Of a stretch of DNA of 64,000 nucleotides, positions 45,560-55,467 are shown one piece after another; within the stretch, counting starts at the first letter, position 1, and each line of letters opens with the position of its first letter. A program made the translations under genes and the position numbers. Source of the DNA: Amylostereum areolatum. Its lineage: Eukaryota; Basidiomycota; Agaricomycetes; Russulales; Stereaceae. Under the pieces are notes generated by a model that searched no databases, was not told the DNA's origin, and was given only the letters and a program-made list of their open reading frames with translations. The DNA lies in the NCBI GenBank assembly GCA_012932865.1, contig SAXG01000004.1, forward strand, positions 1,605,327-1,669,326. Direction: 5' to 3'.

Positions 45560-48084
45560 ATGAGCTCTAGGCAGAAGGGTCACTGGTTGATCGCCAATGC
45601 CAGACCTCGGAATTTCGGATTCCTGCCGACTGTCATCTTTAGAACGACCGAAAGCGCAGCCTTACCATTCTCCGCGAGGTCTCGACCGATAATGGTGAGC
45701 AAAGGTTATTTATGCAACTATTGCCGGCCTATTGACACGGGACCCAGGCGGATGGACATGTGTTGCCCAATGATGTTGACGAAGACGAGTTTTTCGCAAT
45801 GCAACTACAACTGCTTGAGCTCCAGTCGATGGGTTCCACCACGACTCGGTCGGCGCCGTTTGAAGAGGTAAGCCGCACACTTCCAACGATGACGTAGCTG
45901 ACGGGCTTCTCCCCAGTTTATCTCTGACCTCTGCCAACACGGTACGGTCCCGGCCAGGATGGCATATTTTGCTCGTTCGATGGACGACGAGTCTTCATTA
46001 CTGTCCAGCGTCGGCATCTCATTTTATGAACGGTTTCAGGAGCATGGCAACCCGATAGACATCGAAACAGCCATCACCTTCCAGCAACGCGCCGTCGACC
46101 TTACTCCTGAAAGCCACGCCGACCACCCTGGGTGCCTCAGCAACCTCGGAGCCTCCTTCGCGCGTCGATTCGAGCGGTCGGGAGACCTCGCAGATGTCGA
46201 GAGCGCCATCCGTGTGCTGCGAGCGGCCGTCGATCTCACTCCTGAAGGCCACGCCAACAAGCCTGGATGCCTCAGCAACCTCGGAAACTCCTTAGTGCAA
46301 CGATTCACGCGATTACGGGAGATCATTGACTTTCATGCCGCGGTTGACATTTACAGGATGTCTGCAAATAGTCCATCCGGCCCACCATCTGTCCGGTTCC
46401 ATGCTGCCCGTAGATGGGCGGAATTACTGTCATTGTCGCATTCCACGTCCTCGCCCTTGGAGGCCTACCAGGCAAGTGCTAGCACTTGTACCGCGTGTGG
46501 CATGGCTGGGCTCCAGCCTGCATCGGCGCTATGAGGAACTTCCTGACATAGCCGAAGCTGTGAGCGAGGCCGTCGCCGCCGCAATCGCCGCCGGTGACCT
46601 GGCGTGCGCTCTCGAATGGCTGGAGGACGGCCGGTGCGTCATCTGGGGGCAGATGCTCCAACTCCGCACGCCACTTGATGACCTGCGAGCTGTGGACCCG
46701 GTGCTTGCCCACAACTTGCAACAGATCTCACAGGCACTGGACGTTGCAGGAACCAGTCAAGGGCTCAAGTCCGGCAAGGAGGAACAGGAGAAGGAAACGG
46801 TGCTGGAGGATGAGGCACAGAAGCACCGTCGTCTGGCAGAGGAATACGAGCGGATGGTTGAAAAAGCTCGCACACTTCCCGGATTCGAAGATTTCCTGCG
46901 ACCGAAGAGGCTGTCGCATTTTCGCGCGGCCACTGCTTCCGGTCCGGTCGTCGTGGTCAATATCAACACGAAACGCTGCGACGCATTGATATTGCTCCCA
47001 GCTTCCGATGCAGTTCGACATATTCATCTCCCCGCTCTCAATCACGAAGATATGACCGGTTGGAAAGACTCCATGCTTCGATACCTTCAACAGTCAGGCG
47101 TTCGGGCGCGTGGAATGCGATGGAAACGTCCTGCGGCTGGGGAGGAAGATCCTATGTCGTCTATCCTCACGAAACTGTGGTCGGGCATCGTGCAGCCGGT
47201 TCTCCTTGCGCTCGCCGGGGTAAGTTTGTGTATCACTCTACTTGACCGATGCTCACAAACGACCCGGCTGTTCTCAGTCATCAGGAGATTTGTGGACATC
47301 AGGTGATATACCTCACGTCACCTGGTGCGCGACAGGCCCTTTGGGATTCCTTCCTCTCCACGCGGCTGGCATCTACGACGATGAGGCAGGACCGAAGGTT
47401 TTCGACTTTGTCGTTTCCTCCTACACGCCAACGCTCTCCGCGCTACTTGAAGCTGGACGGCGCCGCGGCGGGCACAATCGCACAGGTAGTCCAAGCATTC
47501 TCGCTGTATCTCAGCCTGGGACTCCTGGTCAAAGCTCATTGCCAGGGACCGTTGCGGAAGTTGCAGCCGTTCAGAAGATCGTCGGAGACCTTGGGTTATA
47601 TCTGGACGGGGAGAAGGCGACCATGGGTTCCGTCTTGAACGCCATGGCGGACCATAACTGGATCCATCTTGCCTGTCACGCGCATCAGCATCCTCAAGAC
47701 CCTACTAAGAGTGCGTTCATCCTCCACGACAGCCGATTAGAGCTTCTCTCCATCATGCAACGCTCGTTCAAGCACACTGAGCTCGCATTCCTGTCCGCCT
47801 GTCAAACCGCTACCGGCGACGAGAAATTGACGGAGGAGGCGGTGCATCTCGCGGCGGGGATGCTCACCGCGGGATATCAAAGCGTTGTCGCGACGATGTG
47901 GTCGATCAAAGACAAGGATGCGCCCTTGATTGCGGAGGAGTTTTATTCGAGCCTGATGGGGGAAGGCCGGGACGGTCGAAGGAAGGTGGCATACGCACTT
48001 CACGAGGCGGTGAAGCATTTGCGCGAGAAGGTTGGGGAGAGGGAGTTTGTCCGGTGGGTTCCTTTCATTCACATTGGGGTCTAA
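45560..48084 (+). pseudogene. TPR-CHAT protein B, short (2 repeats), single-base frameshift
   Basis: Exons 45560-45694, 45748-45867, 45917-47219 and 47278-48084 correspond one to one with gene A. Only two 45-residue repeats remain, against 17 in A: LTPESHADHPGCLSNLGASF and LTPEGHANKPGCLSNLGNSL, the latter joined to the terminal VQRFTRLREIIDF unit. At 46471-46480, ggcaagtgct has one base more than ggcagtgct in A. EAYQAVLALVPRVAWL thus becomes EAYQASASTCTACG and stops at 46534. Past that point everything is open: linker, VVVVNINTKRCDALILLP (intact here, broken in A), and the CHAT domain with His in HLACHAHQ and Cys in LSACQTATGDE. With about 13 differences in 280 residues from A, inactivation is recent or only apparent. 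Confidence 0.78.
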
Positions 48085-48684
48085 GCACGTATTTTCCGGT
48101 CCAAGTCTGTTGTGTCCGCTTGGCTTCAAGTTCTCCCTGGCTGGTTTAATACTTATGTTGAAGGCCTTCAATCCCTCCTAGCCAAGATCGCGGCGGTTTT
48201 GGTATTCGTAATTTGACGCACCATCCATCTACCCTTCCATCTTTCGTGGACTGCCTTCCCACCTGAAGAGCTGCGACGTCTATCTGTATTAGTTACCCAT
48301 CTGTGCGTATGAGTTTTACCCCCCCATGTTTCGAATCGCTGCTCGTCGTGCGCGCCTAACTTTCTGTATACATTGTGTGTGAAAATCATCGTGTGAAGTA
48401 CGTGTGAAGTAACAGTGGCCATTCAGATGGGAGTCTTCAAGATTCTGGCTGCAATCTCTACCGGGAAGGACAAGTACTTCAAGACAAACATCGAGAATAT
48501 ATTCGTTTCAAATCAATGTAAGTAGGACGGGGTAGGCGCCCAGACAAAGCAGAAACCGGAATGTTAAGCTTGAAACATCGGAGAGCGTTGCGCACAACGA
48601 CCAACAGTAGATCGACCCACTCGCACTGACAACCTGCCCTTTTCCTCATACACCCCAACAAGGGTTCTCTCGTCCGACTTCCGC
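48085..48684. other. intergenic, nothing recognised
   Basis: Lies between the outer end of arm B and the RGL-family copy on the opposite strand. No frame with support. Confidence 0.35.
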
Positions 48685-49274
48685 TCAGCTACGAACATGG
48701 ACATTAGCGCCAGGGTCCGATGTGCCCACTTCTTGAAGGGGCTGAGGTGTGTCGATGGTGTTCGAGACGGGGACAGCGTCGTCGAGGTCGAATGAGAAGG
48801 TGAAGGGCCGATGTGGTGTCGCCGTGGGGTTTGTGCGAGCCGCAGAGTATGGAAACACACCGGTGGCCTTGGATGACGAGACCGCACCTACCCCAACACG
48901 AATCAGATTTTCCTGGTGGAGCTCCAACGGGTTAGACGACATGCTGGGATGCGACAGATCGCCAAGGGTCCAGTTGATCCAGTCAGTTCGGAGACCGTGA
49001 GAGCCACAAATAAAGCTGCAGATAAAAGGCAGGGCGACGCAGTGGATGAAATTGGATGAAAACTTGATGTAAAGGCACGGTAGGAGCTGGAGGCGACATC
49101 AGCTTGGAAGAAACGAACGAAAAAAGGAAACTTACGTGCACAAGTCGAGAGCATACGCCCATACACGTTCGACTGTCATCAACGTCCTTGGATCCATTTG
49201 TCCCCTTTGCGACACTCTGCCAGCTCGTGCCTTCGCCACGCACTCCTCTGATATATTCTCCAAGGCATGTGGTG
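48685..49274 (-). pseudogene. RGL-family gene, 3' portion, split by a transposon
   Basis: The minus strand reads HALENISEECVAKARAGR...VERVWAYALDLC with donor gtaagttt at 49135, an intron ending cctccag at 49087, then a 3' exon continuing to ENLIRVGVGAVSSSKATGVF...TFSFDLDDAVPVSNTIDT and a stop at 48685. The block SKGGPPHALENIS is cut between the His and Ala codons by the hAT element. Its upstream part (SKGGPPH) lies beyond the element at 50791-50815, matching FKGGPRQALEDIS in the 24.3 kb copy. The function is unknown. Confidence 0.55.
49267..49274. repeat. 8-bp target-site duplication, left copy
   Basis: ATGTGGTG, identical to 50791-50798. Confidence 0.9.
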
Positions 49275-49739
49275 TAGTGTTGCCAAAGTTCGGTTCAGAA
49301 CCGCGGTCCGAACCCGAACCGACAGAACCGAACCGACAGTTCGGTCCGGTTCCGGTTCTGGTTCTGGTTCTGGCTTTCGGCCGTCGGTTCAGGTTCGGGT
49401 TCGGGCCGGGGAAGAACCGACAGAACCGGCCCGAACCGTGGTTCAGCTGTGCAAGGATACATGGCCACGTACCAACTTTCTGTCGTCCTCCATCCACCCC
49501 CGTCCTTTCCCTTCCCCGCCCTCGTCCCCTGCCCTCGTCCTCCGCCCTCATCTCCCGCCGCTACGTTCGCTCCCCGCCGCCCTTGGTTTCCACCCTTGTC
49601 TGCCGCCTGCTTCCGCCCTCGTCCGCTGCCTGCTTCCACCCTCATCCGCCGCCCGCCCGCTTCCATCCTCGTCCACCCTCATCCGCCGCCCTCGTCCACT
49701 GCCCTCGTCCGCCGCCCTCGTCCGCCGCCCTCGTCCGCC

Positions 49740-50082
49740 CTCGTCCACTTCCGCAAAATCTTCTCAGCCCTCCGCGAACGCTAGTGCCCCCCTGCGTGAC
49801 TCCTACATCAATGCCCTCCTCGCGTGTCTCGCTGACCTGCCTCCGTCCAGCGCCCTCCCAGACCTCGCCAAGCTCATCGTCAACACTGTGTGCGACATCC
49901 TCCAGCTCGCAGACGCGATGAAGGACGACCTGTCCCAGTTCGTCATGGGCGCAATGAGCGAGGCGCAGCTGCGGGCGACCATCCCGCGACCAGGCGCGCA
50001 AGGGCGAGCGCGCGCTTGTGCTCGACCTGTGGCGCTCGACATCCCTCAAGGCCAGTCATCGCCGAGTGGACGGCCCAGCTAG
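49740..50082 (+). other. protein-like open segment inside the hAT element
   Basis: The frame through 49757-50030 reads SSQPSANASAPLRDSYINAL, then LACLADLPPSSALPDLAKL, IVNTVCDILQLADAMKDDLS and QFVMGAMSEAQLRATIPRPG. It is amphipathic and unlike the low-complexity proline frames 5' of it. It may be a host gene fragment captured by the transposon or a former coding exon of the element. No family was recognised. Confidence 0.35.
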
Positions 50083-50203
50083 CGACGCCCTACTCCGGCG
50101 TGGCGAAACGCGGGGGATCACGTGTAGATCGTACGGCTTATACAAGCCCTGGGTGCAATGACCCCTGTCGCATGTGTTGAATATGAGATTCACACTCTAG
50201 ACT

Positions 50204-50274
50204 GGTCGGATAGCCTAGTGGTAAGGCATCCCAGTACTGTAGGGAGGACCTGTGTTCGAATCCTGGTCTGACCA
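50204..50274 (+). tRNA. tRNA-like sequence (possible pseudo-tRNA), identity unclear
   Basis: It folds as a cloverleaf. The acceptor stem GGTCGGA/TCTGACC has 7 pairs, one wobble, discriminator A. The D stem is GCCT/AGGC. The anticodon stem TCCCA/AGGGA has one A-A mismatch, and the T stem CTGTG/CCTGG has one mismatch and two wobbles around TTCGAAT. Internal Pol III promoters are good: A box TAGCCTAGTGG and B box TGTTCGAATCC. A TTTT terminator follows. The seven-base loop GTACTGT would place ACT at the anticodon, which does not fit a class I tRNA well. I favour a tRNA-derived relic carried inside the hAT element. Confidence 0.5.
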
Positions 50275-50790
50275 GGTTTTATGTGTTTCATCAGCATGCC
50301 CTATGCCCACCAAACCCGTGCCCTCATCGGGCGACGATGCAGAGCTGCCTCCCGCGCTCCCAAATGTACTCCCACCACCCTTTTTCTTCTCCACGCCCAA
50401 GCTCGAGTACATCCAGAACCTCCTCCAAGCCCTCGTCATCACTGCCTCTCTTCTTGCTCTCCTGCCCCCCTCATCTCCCACACCTCCATCCAATCCTCCC
50501 TCGTCACCACAAAGATATTCTCCTTCTCCGCCTCCAGCCTTAGACTTCACCTCTCGCATCTGGACACTCCTCACCACCTCCATTGGCTCCGAATCCAGCG
50601 CGGATGACACCAAGCTCATCAATCTTGCTGATGATGGTGAACCAAGAACCGAGGTCCGAACCGAGTTCGAACCGAGAACTGAGGTTCAGTTCAGGTTCAG
50701 GTTCAGGTTCACCCCTAGACATGTCGGTTCAGGTTCAGGTTCGGGGAAAATGGGTCCTGAACTGAACCGAACCGAACTTCGGCAACACTA

Positions 50791-50798
50791 ATGTGGTG
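50791..50798. repeat. 8-bp target-site duplication, right copy
   Basis: ATGTGGTG, identical to 49267-49274. Confidence 0.9.
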
Positions 50799-51235
50799 GC
50801 CCTCCTTTCGACGGCCTGACGACAATCGTCGACAAACAAGCGGCCCTTCCACAGCGACCGGTCTTCAGGTTCAGATAGGTGAACGACGTGGTTTGCATCC
50901 TAGGTTGAGGCCTTGCACCACTGAGACAGCATGGCCTTGATCTTATGTGGATGCATATCCTGATTCTTGAGCCCTGTATGCAAGTTTGTTGATGTTGGAC
51001 CCCATCTTGTCATATTCCTTATTATAGACAGTCAGCCGAGTATGCCTAATCCCCATGTTCCCTGCTCGGCCAACGTCAGCCTGCTCGCCCTTGATACATG
51101 GTCGGCCGGTGTATATGCTGGACACCCTCCTACTTATGTCTCATATCATCCGGCCGACTTATCCTTCCCCACCACACCAGCAAATGTTACCCTCCACGGA
51201 TAATGGTCGACCGAGGCCCTCCTGCTGTACACCAC
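50799..51235. other. flank of the hAT insertion; upstream part of the split family gene
   Basis: The first 17 bases continue the interrupted minus-strand block (SKGGPPH). Further left of that gene I find no exon. The rest holds nothing I can support. Confidence 0.4.
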
Positions 51236-51690
51236 CTGTCTACTCCCCCATTCCACACCCCCATAGACCACAGTCGGCCGAGCACCTCCCCCAGGATCCT
51301 CCCCCATTCCACATCCCCATGGGCCACAGTCGGCTGTGCATCTCCCCTGGATCCCGCCCCATTCCATACCCCCATAGGCCGCAGTCGGCCGAGCACCTCC
51401 CCCAGGATCCTCCCCCATTCCACATCCCCATGGGCCACAGTCGGCCGTGCATCTCCCCTGGATCCCGCCCCATTCCATACCCCCATAGGCCGCAGTCGGC
51501 CGTGCATCTCCCCTGGATCCCGCCCCATTCCATACCCCCATAGGCCGCAGTCGGCCGTGCATCTCCCCTGGATCCCGCCCCATTCCATACCCCCATAGGC
51601 CGCAGTCGGCCGTGCATCTCCCCTGGATCCCGCCCCATTCCATACCCCCATAGGCCGCAGTCGGCCGTGCACCTCCCCTGGATCCTTTAC
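51236..51690. repeat. 55-bp minisatellite, about eight copies
   Basis: cagtcgg begins at 51271, 51327, 51382, 51438, 51493, 51548, 51603 and 51658, so the units are 55 or 56 bp (two 56-bp units of a second type alternate early, then near-identical 55-bp units). The unit runs cagtcggccgtgcatctccc, then ctggatcccgccccattcca, then tacccccataggccg. Since 55 is not a multiple of three, each successive unit is read in a new frame. Long frames on both strands nonetheless stay open. Confidence 0.93.
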
Positions 51691-52084
51691 CCCGTTGACC
51701 GTTGGATACCTTACGGATAATATCTACCACTTGCCTTCCCATTCTACCTCCTCGTAGCTCTCCTTTTATCAGAGTCTCGCAACATGTCACCCCTGGTATC
51801 TTTACCCTATCCGTCCATAACCCGGGGGTCCAGTGCCAAAGGTGATGGTTGTCCCTACTACACCCCCGCATATCACCATGAAGAGAGACTCTGACTTTCC
51901 CTACGAGTATTGCAGGATCAGGAATGTTGAATGGGCATATCATAAAAACATGGTCACCAGTATTGGGATGGATTTTGTAGCCACAGAACGAGTCGATATT
52001 CTCCGGGGGTATACTGTCGTCGCATTTGATTCCACACTGTACTCCAAGGGTTACAAAATACAGCAGTACAAGGTCTCAGCGTAG
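51691..52084. other. intergenic
   Basis: A plus-strand frame at 51833-52084 and the end of a long minus-strand frame overlap here. Neither has splice or domain support. Confidence 0.3.
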
Positions 52085-52860
52085 CTACTCCTCACCAGAG
52101 TCCCAGGACTTGTCCACCGCACTCAGACCCCAATGTAACTCAGCCCAAACACCCGCATGCTTATCAGCCCGCTGGATACTCTCCTCCTGCATCAGAGTCC
52201 CTGCCTCCTTACTGTCCACCGCAGTGTTGGCCGCACGATCTAGATGACGCGCGAGGGTCCACAGCGGCTGGAGCCATGTGTTTGACACCTCCGAATCCTC
52301 GTCCTGAGTTCGTGATTAGCCTACATGCGTACGACGATCGGACGACGACGCACCTTCAAAAAAGCCATCGTGACGAAGGTCACAAAGGCGGGCCCAACGT
52401 CATACGGGGTCTCCACATTGTCGAAGCACCACCAGCAAGGGAGGTAGATCGGGAGTGCCGGGGGGTCCGTCCCATCTTCGGCCAAGGATGGGATCGCCGA
52501 CCAATCCCCGCCCATCCCCTCCAAGAGATACGATGCAGCCTGCACAATAATGTCCGGCACGTGGGTGGTAAGTCCCTGCGTTCTACAGTATCCAACGATA
52601 CGGAAGACGAGGTTCTTCACCCCTGTAAACACTCAAAGTCCAAGGATAACTCACATGGGACTCACCAGCTCGTTCTGCACTGACACCTTGACCCCCGGGA
52701 TCTCCCACTCCGTCCCTACCCCCACCACAGGCCTTGCGGAGAGGTATTTGCCGGCCCTCCCAAGTCGCCATCCAAAGTACTCGATGAGGGCGTCCATCGC
52801 ATCTGAGAAGAAGTAGTCTTTCGACTAGGAACTCGCTTTGCATTGTGATAGAGGTGAGAT
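52085..52860 (-). CDS. hypothetical multi-exon protein
   Basis: 3' exon 52303-52085 (DEDSEVSNTWLQPLWTLARH...SWDSGEE-stop) and middle exon 52622-52354 (VKNLVFRIVGYCRTQGLTTH...VTFVTMAFLK, donor gtgcgtcg) join in phase. Upstream, FFSDAMDALIEYFGWRLGRA...TEWEIPGVKVSVQNEL at about 52.67-52.82 kb follows a good acceptor (ttcttctcag or nearby). Its junction to the middle exon does not keep frame with the donors I can see, so a base error or a lesion is possible. No known domain. It may be part of a gene group with the next two loci (similar exon style, same neighbourhood). Confidence 0.5.
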
Positions 52861-53072
52861 CGCCGTCGAAGGATAGCGGGTGTGATTTGGGGGAAGTCAA
52901 GGGTAGGACGACAATCACACTTATGTCTTTTGAACGCAACAAACATCGGGCACGTGATCGATTTTCGCAAACAGCCGAAGCGTCCTTTTAGAACGATCAT
53001 CCTTTATACCAACAACAGTTTTTCCCCAGTCACTCCTGCTCTACACCTCTCCACCCGCATACACCCACCAAA

Positions 53073-53950
53073 ATGGAACACGTCCGGATCGAACTCACAC
53101 CCATCAACATGAAAATGTTCGAGGGGAAACGACACTTTCAAGAGTGGGAGGCCATGCAAGCGGAGCTATACCATTGCACCCAATGGATCCGACGGGCCGT
53201 GCGTGAGGTGCTGGAACGCGGTGTAGAGAATACCCCATGGAAGGCCAGCTTTGAGGCAGAATTGGTGCGTGCTTATACCCCCCTGAGCTCTGTATCTCCC
53301 TCACATTCGTAACCCTCCCAGCACCACTTGTCGTATGTCGCAGGGCAGTACTGTGTCCTTTCAGGCCGCTACTTGCCGCCTCAAGCACCCTTCTTCGACT
53401 TCCTCCAGGCCGTCAACACCACCATCAACTGCCGTCACCACCCCCGAGAAGATAGAAGACATCGTCGACATCATACCCTACGGCCCCGAGCTCCCCGACC
53501 CCCTTTATCATCGTGCCGACTGTCAACGAGTGGTGGAAGGAGGACCGTCAGGGGGATTGCCCTGTCCTAGACAAGGGCAGATCCCTCAATGATGCCATTA
53601 CTTCGTGGGCTTTTACAGTGGTCCGTCTTTCATTCTCCCTCACGCACGGAATACTACTTACTATATTCTAGCCGGTTGGACCCTACACCGAGCACCCGAA
53701 CATCCTGTTTGCAGGGACCCGCTCCGTTCAAGGCGAGTTCCAACCCACCAACACTGAGCACCTCGTCTCCACCACCAGCCACTTCATCAACACGCAAGTC
53801 ATCGCCCTGGACCAACTTATTACCAACAAGACATACTTGCATGAGAACGTCGTGAAGGCCAGAAGGAGGGAGGCAGAAGTGGAGGCGAACCGCGCGCGAG
53901 ATGCAATGGAGATGATGGGCTTCCCAGCGATTGTGAGGTATGGCGCTGTA
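53073..53950 (+). CDS. hypothetical protein, several exons
   Basis: Exon 1 from ATG 53073: MEHVRIELTPINMKMFEGKR...EWEAMQAELYHCTQWIRR, ending FEAEL at donor gtgcgtgc (53265). The acceptor is near 53342. Later coding-like blocks are TPFIIVPTVNEWWKEDRQGD (about 53.50-53.62 kb) and, after a ttctag acceptor at 53672, PVGPYTEHPNILFAGTRSVQ...NKTYLHENVVKARRREAEVE. A charged helical tail near 53.85-53.93 kb could form a coiled coil. The frame between the second and third blocks is ambiguous. No family was recognised. Confidence 0.45.
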
Positions 53951-54184
53951 TGAACATGTACTACTCTGTAATGTCAAAGTTGTATTAGAATCCCTAGACT
54001 CTGGCTTGTGGAGCTGTACCCATGGATGCACGCCTTTGATCCCGCGGGCACGCACCCCCGGGGTTTCTTCTCGTGCCCTAAGGTTGACCTTCATACCCCG
54101 GCAGAGCGTCGTTCGCAGTCACTAGACTAGGACGATCGTGTAGCATGTCATACCCATGGCATAGTGCTACAACTCGAATCACGC

Positions 54185-55421
54185 CTAACACGGAAGACTC
54201 TCACAATTATCGCCCCCTGGAACGGCGTATGGGACCCACGGGATGCGATTGCAGAGGTCTATTACATCGAAGGCGGGAAACATGCTGGTAGCTCAGAGTA
54301 CGTAGTCTAAAACACCTCCATTCCATCATCCTCAACCTTGGTACGGTGCCACCCGACGACGATGTCACTTCGAAAAGGAGTTAGTGTAAACAATCGCCGA
54401 CAACCCGCCAACGACGTACCTTGGGATGCCTTCAAGGACCGACAACGTGTACGTCACGTCGTGCACAAATCCCCGCCAATGATACCATGGGCCGACGTAA
54501 ATCTCCTCGTTGTAGACCGTCCCTTTGTGGATGCTTGAGGCGTAGCGGTCAAGTGCAGCAAGGAGCCACAAGATGCCCCCGGTGCCGAAGTGCGCAACCT
54601 TCTTCCAGTTGTGACCCACGGGCGCCGCCTCTCTCACCGCGGTGTCGATTCCAACAGCGAGGGGGGGGCAGGGTGTCACCGACGAGGAAGTCCCACCATG
54701 CAGCAAACACCTCGTGCGTCGCCTGGTCGCCGATGTTGTCGTCACGAGTCCACTGGGATTTGAACATTGGAGGCACTCTCTCTAGGTCTCCTGAACTCAA
54801 ACTCAAAGTCAGTTCCCGGGACGAGGTCTGGATTTCATGGACGTACCTGCCAGTCATACTTGTTCTGCAGACGGGCCACGGTCACCATGAGGACCCTCCA
54901 TTCACGCAGGACCTGTGAATCCAGGCGCACGAGGTAATCCAGGCGACCACATATTGCGCATGCGCAGACGTATCCCAGCCAGCCGGTGAGGGACGAGGAT
55001 GTCGGACTGGATGTGGAGGAACCGAACTGGTTCGGGTGCTTTGAACATCGGCACCCACACCTATTCGAGCCAGAAAGACAGGTCAGATAAAGGCCAGCAC
55101 ATCAAGTAACCAGTGCGCACCATCCCCTCGTCGAACCAGCTGTCCTCCAAAGGCTGCACAACCTCCAAGGCATCCTCGGACCATGCAAAGTCCATGTCCC
55201 GCCACGGACCCACCACCGGCATCCACACAGTCGTCCAGTACGGGGGGGGGGTTTCCTAGCCAGGCGTCAGCGTCGAATGAGTGGTCGTCGTCGAGGGTCG
55301 CGAGGTTGTAGCTAGCGCCCCCCGGGCCTGTGAGGCTTGTCACAAGGTCGAGGGCGCACAGAGGGCCTGGCTTGACCTGACGGTAAGGTTTGACGACGAG
55401 CATAGTAGTGGAGGAAAGCAT
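54185..55421 (-). CDS. hypothetical protein with two apparent homopolymer frameshifts
   Basis: The minus strand starts MLSSTTMLVVKPYRQVKPGP, continues LCALDLVTSLTGPGGASYNL...HSFDADAWLGNPPP, then WTTVWMPVVGPWRDMDFAWS...VRTGYLMCWPLSDLSFWLE, VPMFKAPEPVRFLHIQSDIL, VPPMFKSQWTRDDNIGDQAT...AWWDFLVGDTLPP, LAVGIDTAVREAAPVGHNWK...EEIYVGPWYHWRGFVHDVTY and a last short exon (MFPAFDVIDLCNRIPW) to a stop at 54185. Two joins lie in G runs on the plus strand (54661-54668, and near 55242-55251) and need a one-base change each. That is either sequencing slippage or decay. Tryptophan-rich, no domain identified. Confidence 0.5.
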
Positions 55422-55438
55422 GCGATGGGAGGACGGAG

Positions 55439-55467
55439 AGGAGGTGGAGGTGGAGGTGGAGGTGGAC
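55439..55467. repeat. (GGAGGT)n microsatellite
   Basis: gaggaggtggaggtggaggt followed by ggaggtgga, about four and a half 6-bp units, just upstream of the preceding gene's start. Confidence 0.85.

Larger units (their letters stand above)
43400..48092 (+). repeat. arm B of the large inverted duplication (partner 13540-20345)
   Basis: Carries the arm A content in opposite orientation. Identity varies along its length. The C-terminal half of TPR-CHAT including its last intron is almost unchanged, the 58-nt intron at 47220-47277 being identical to its counterpart, whereas the upstream introns and the NVVIE and RGL fragments have many differences and indels. Confidence 0.85.
49275..50790. mobile_element. 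non-autonomous hAT-type DNA transposon, 1516 bp
   Basis: The left end is TAGTGTTGCCAAAGTTCGG. The right end is the inverse, ccgaacttcggcaacacta, with one mismatch over about 20 bp. Both flanks carry the perfect 8-bp duplication ATGTGGTG, the size made by hAT transposases, and TAGTG fits the hAT terminal consensus (T/C)A(G)NG. Subterminal regions (49285-49445 and 50638-50780) are packed with short ggttc/gaacc motifs in both orientations, as expected for transposase-binding subterminal repeats. No transposase (no RNase H-like DDE or hATC region) is visible. The interior has proline-rich frames and a tRNA-like sequence. Mobilisation would need a transposase from elsewhere. Confidence 0.9.

Noticed and set aside
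49449..49760. Proline-rich frames in the left part of the hAT element as a gene
   Set aside because: Composition follows a C/T-rich low-complexity tract (repeated cctcgtccgccg); all frames are open and similar.
50204..50274. A functional tRNA with a defined isotype
   Set aside because: Mismatches in the anticodon and T stems and an implausible ACT anticodon position. It is kept only as tRNA-like.
51236..51690. Possible CRISPR-like array of regular repeats
   Set aside because: Whole units are repeated with no unique spacers, in a eukaryotic context. It is a minisatellite.
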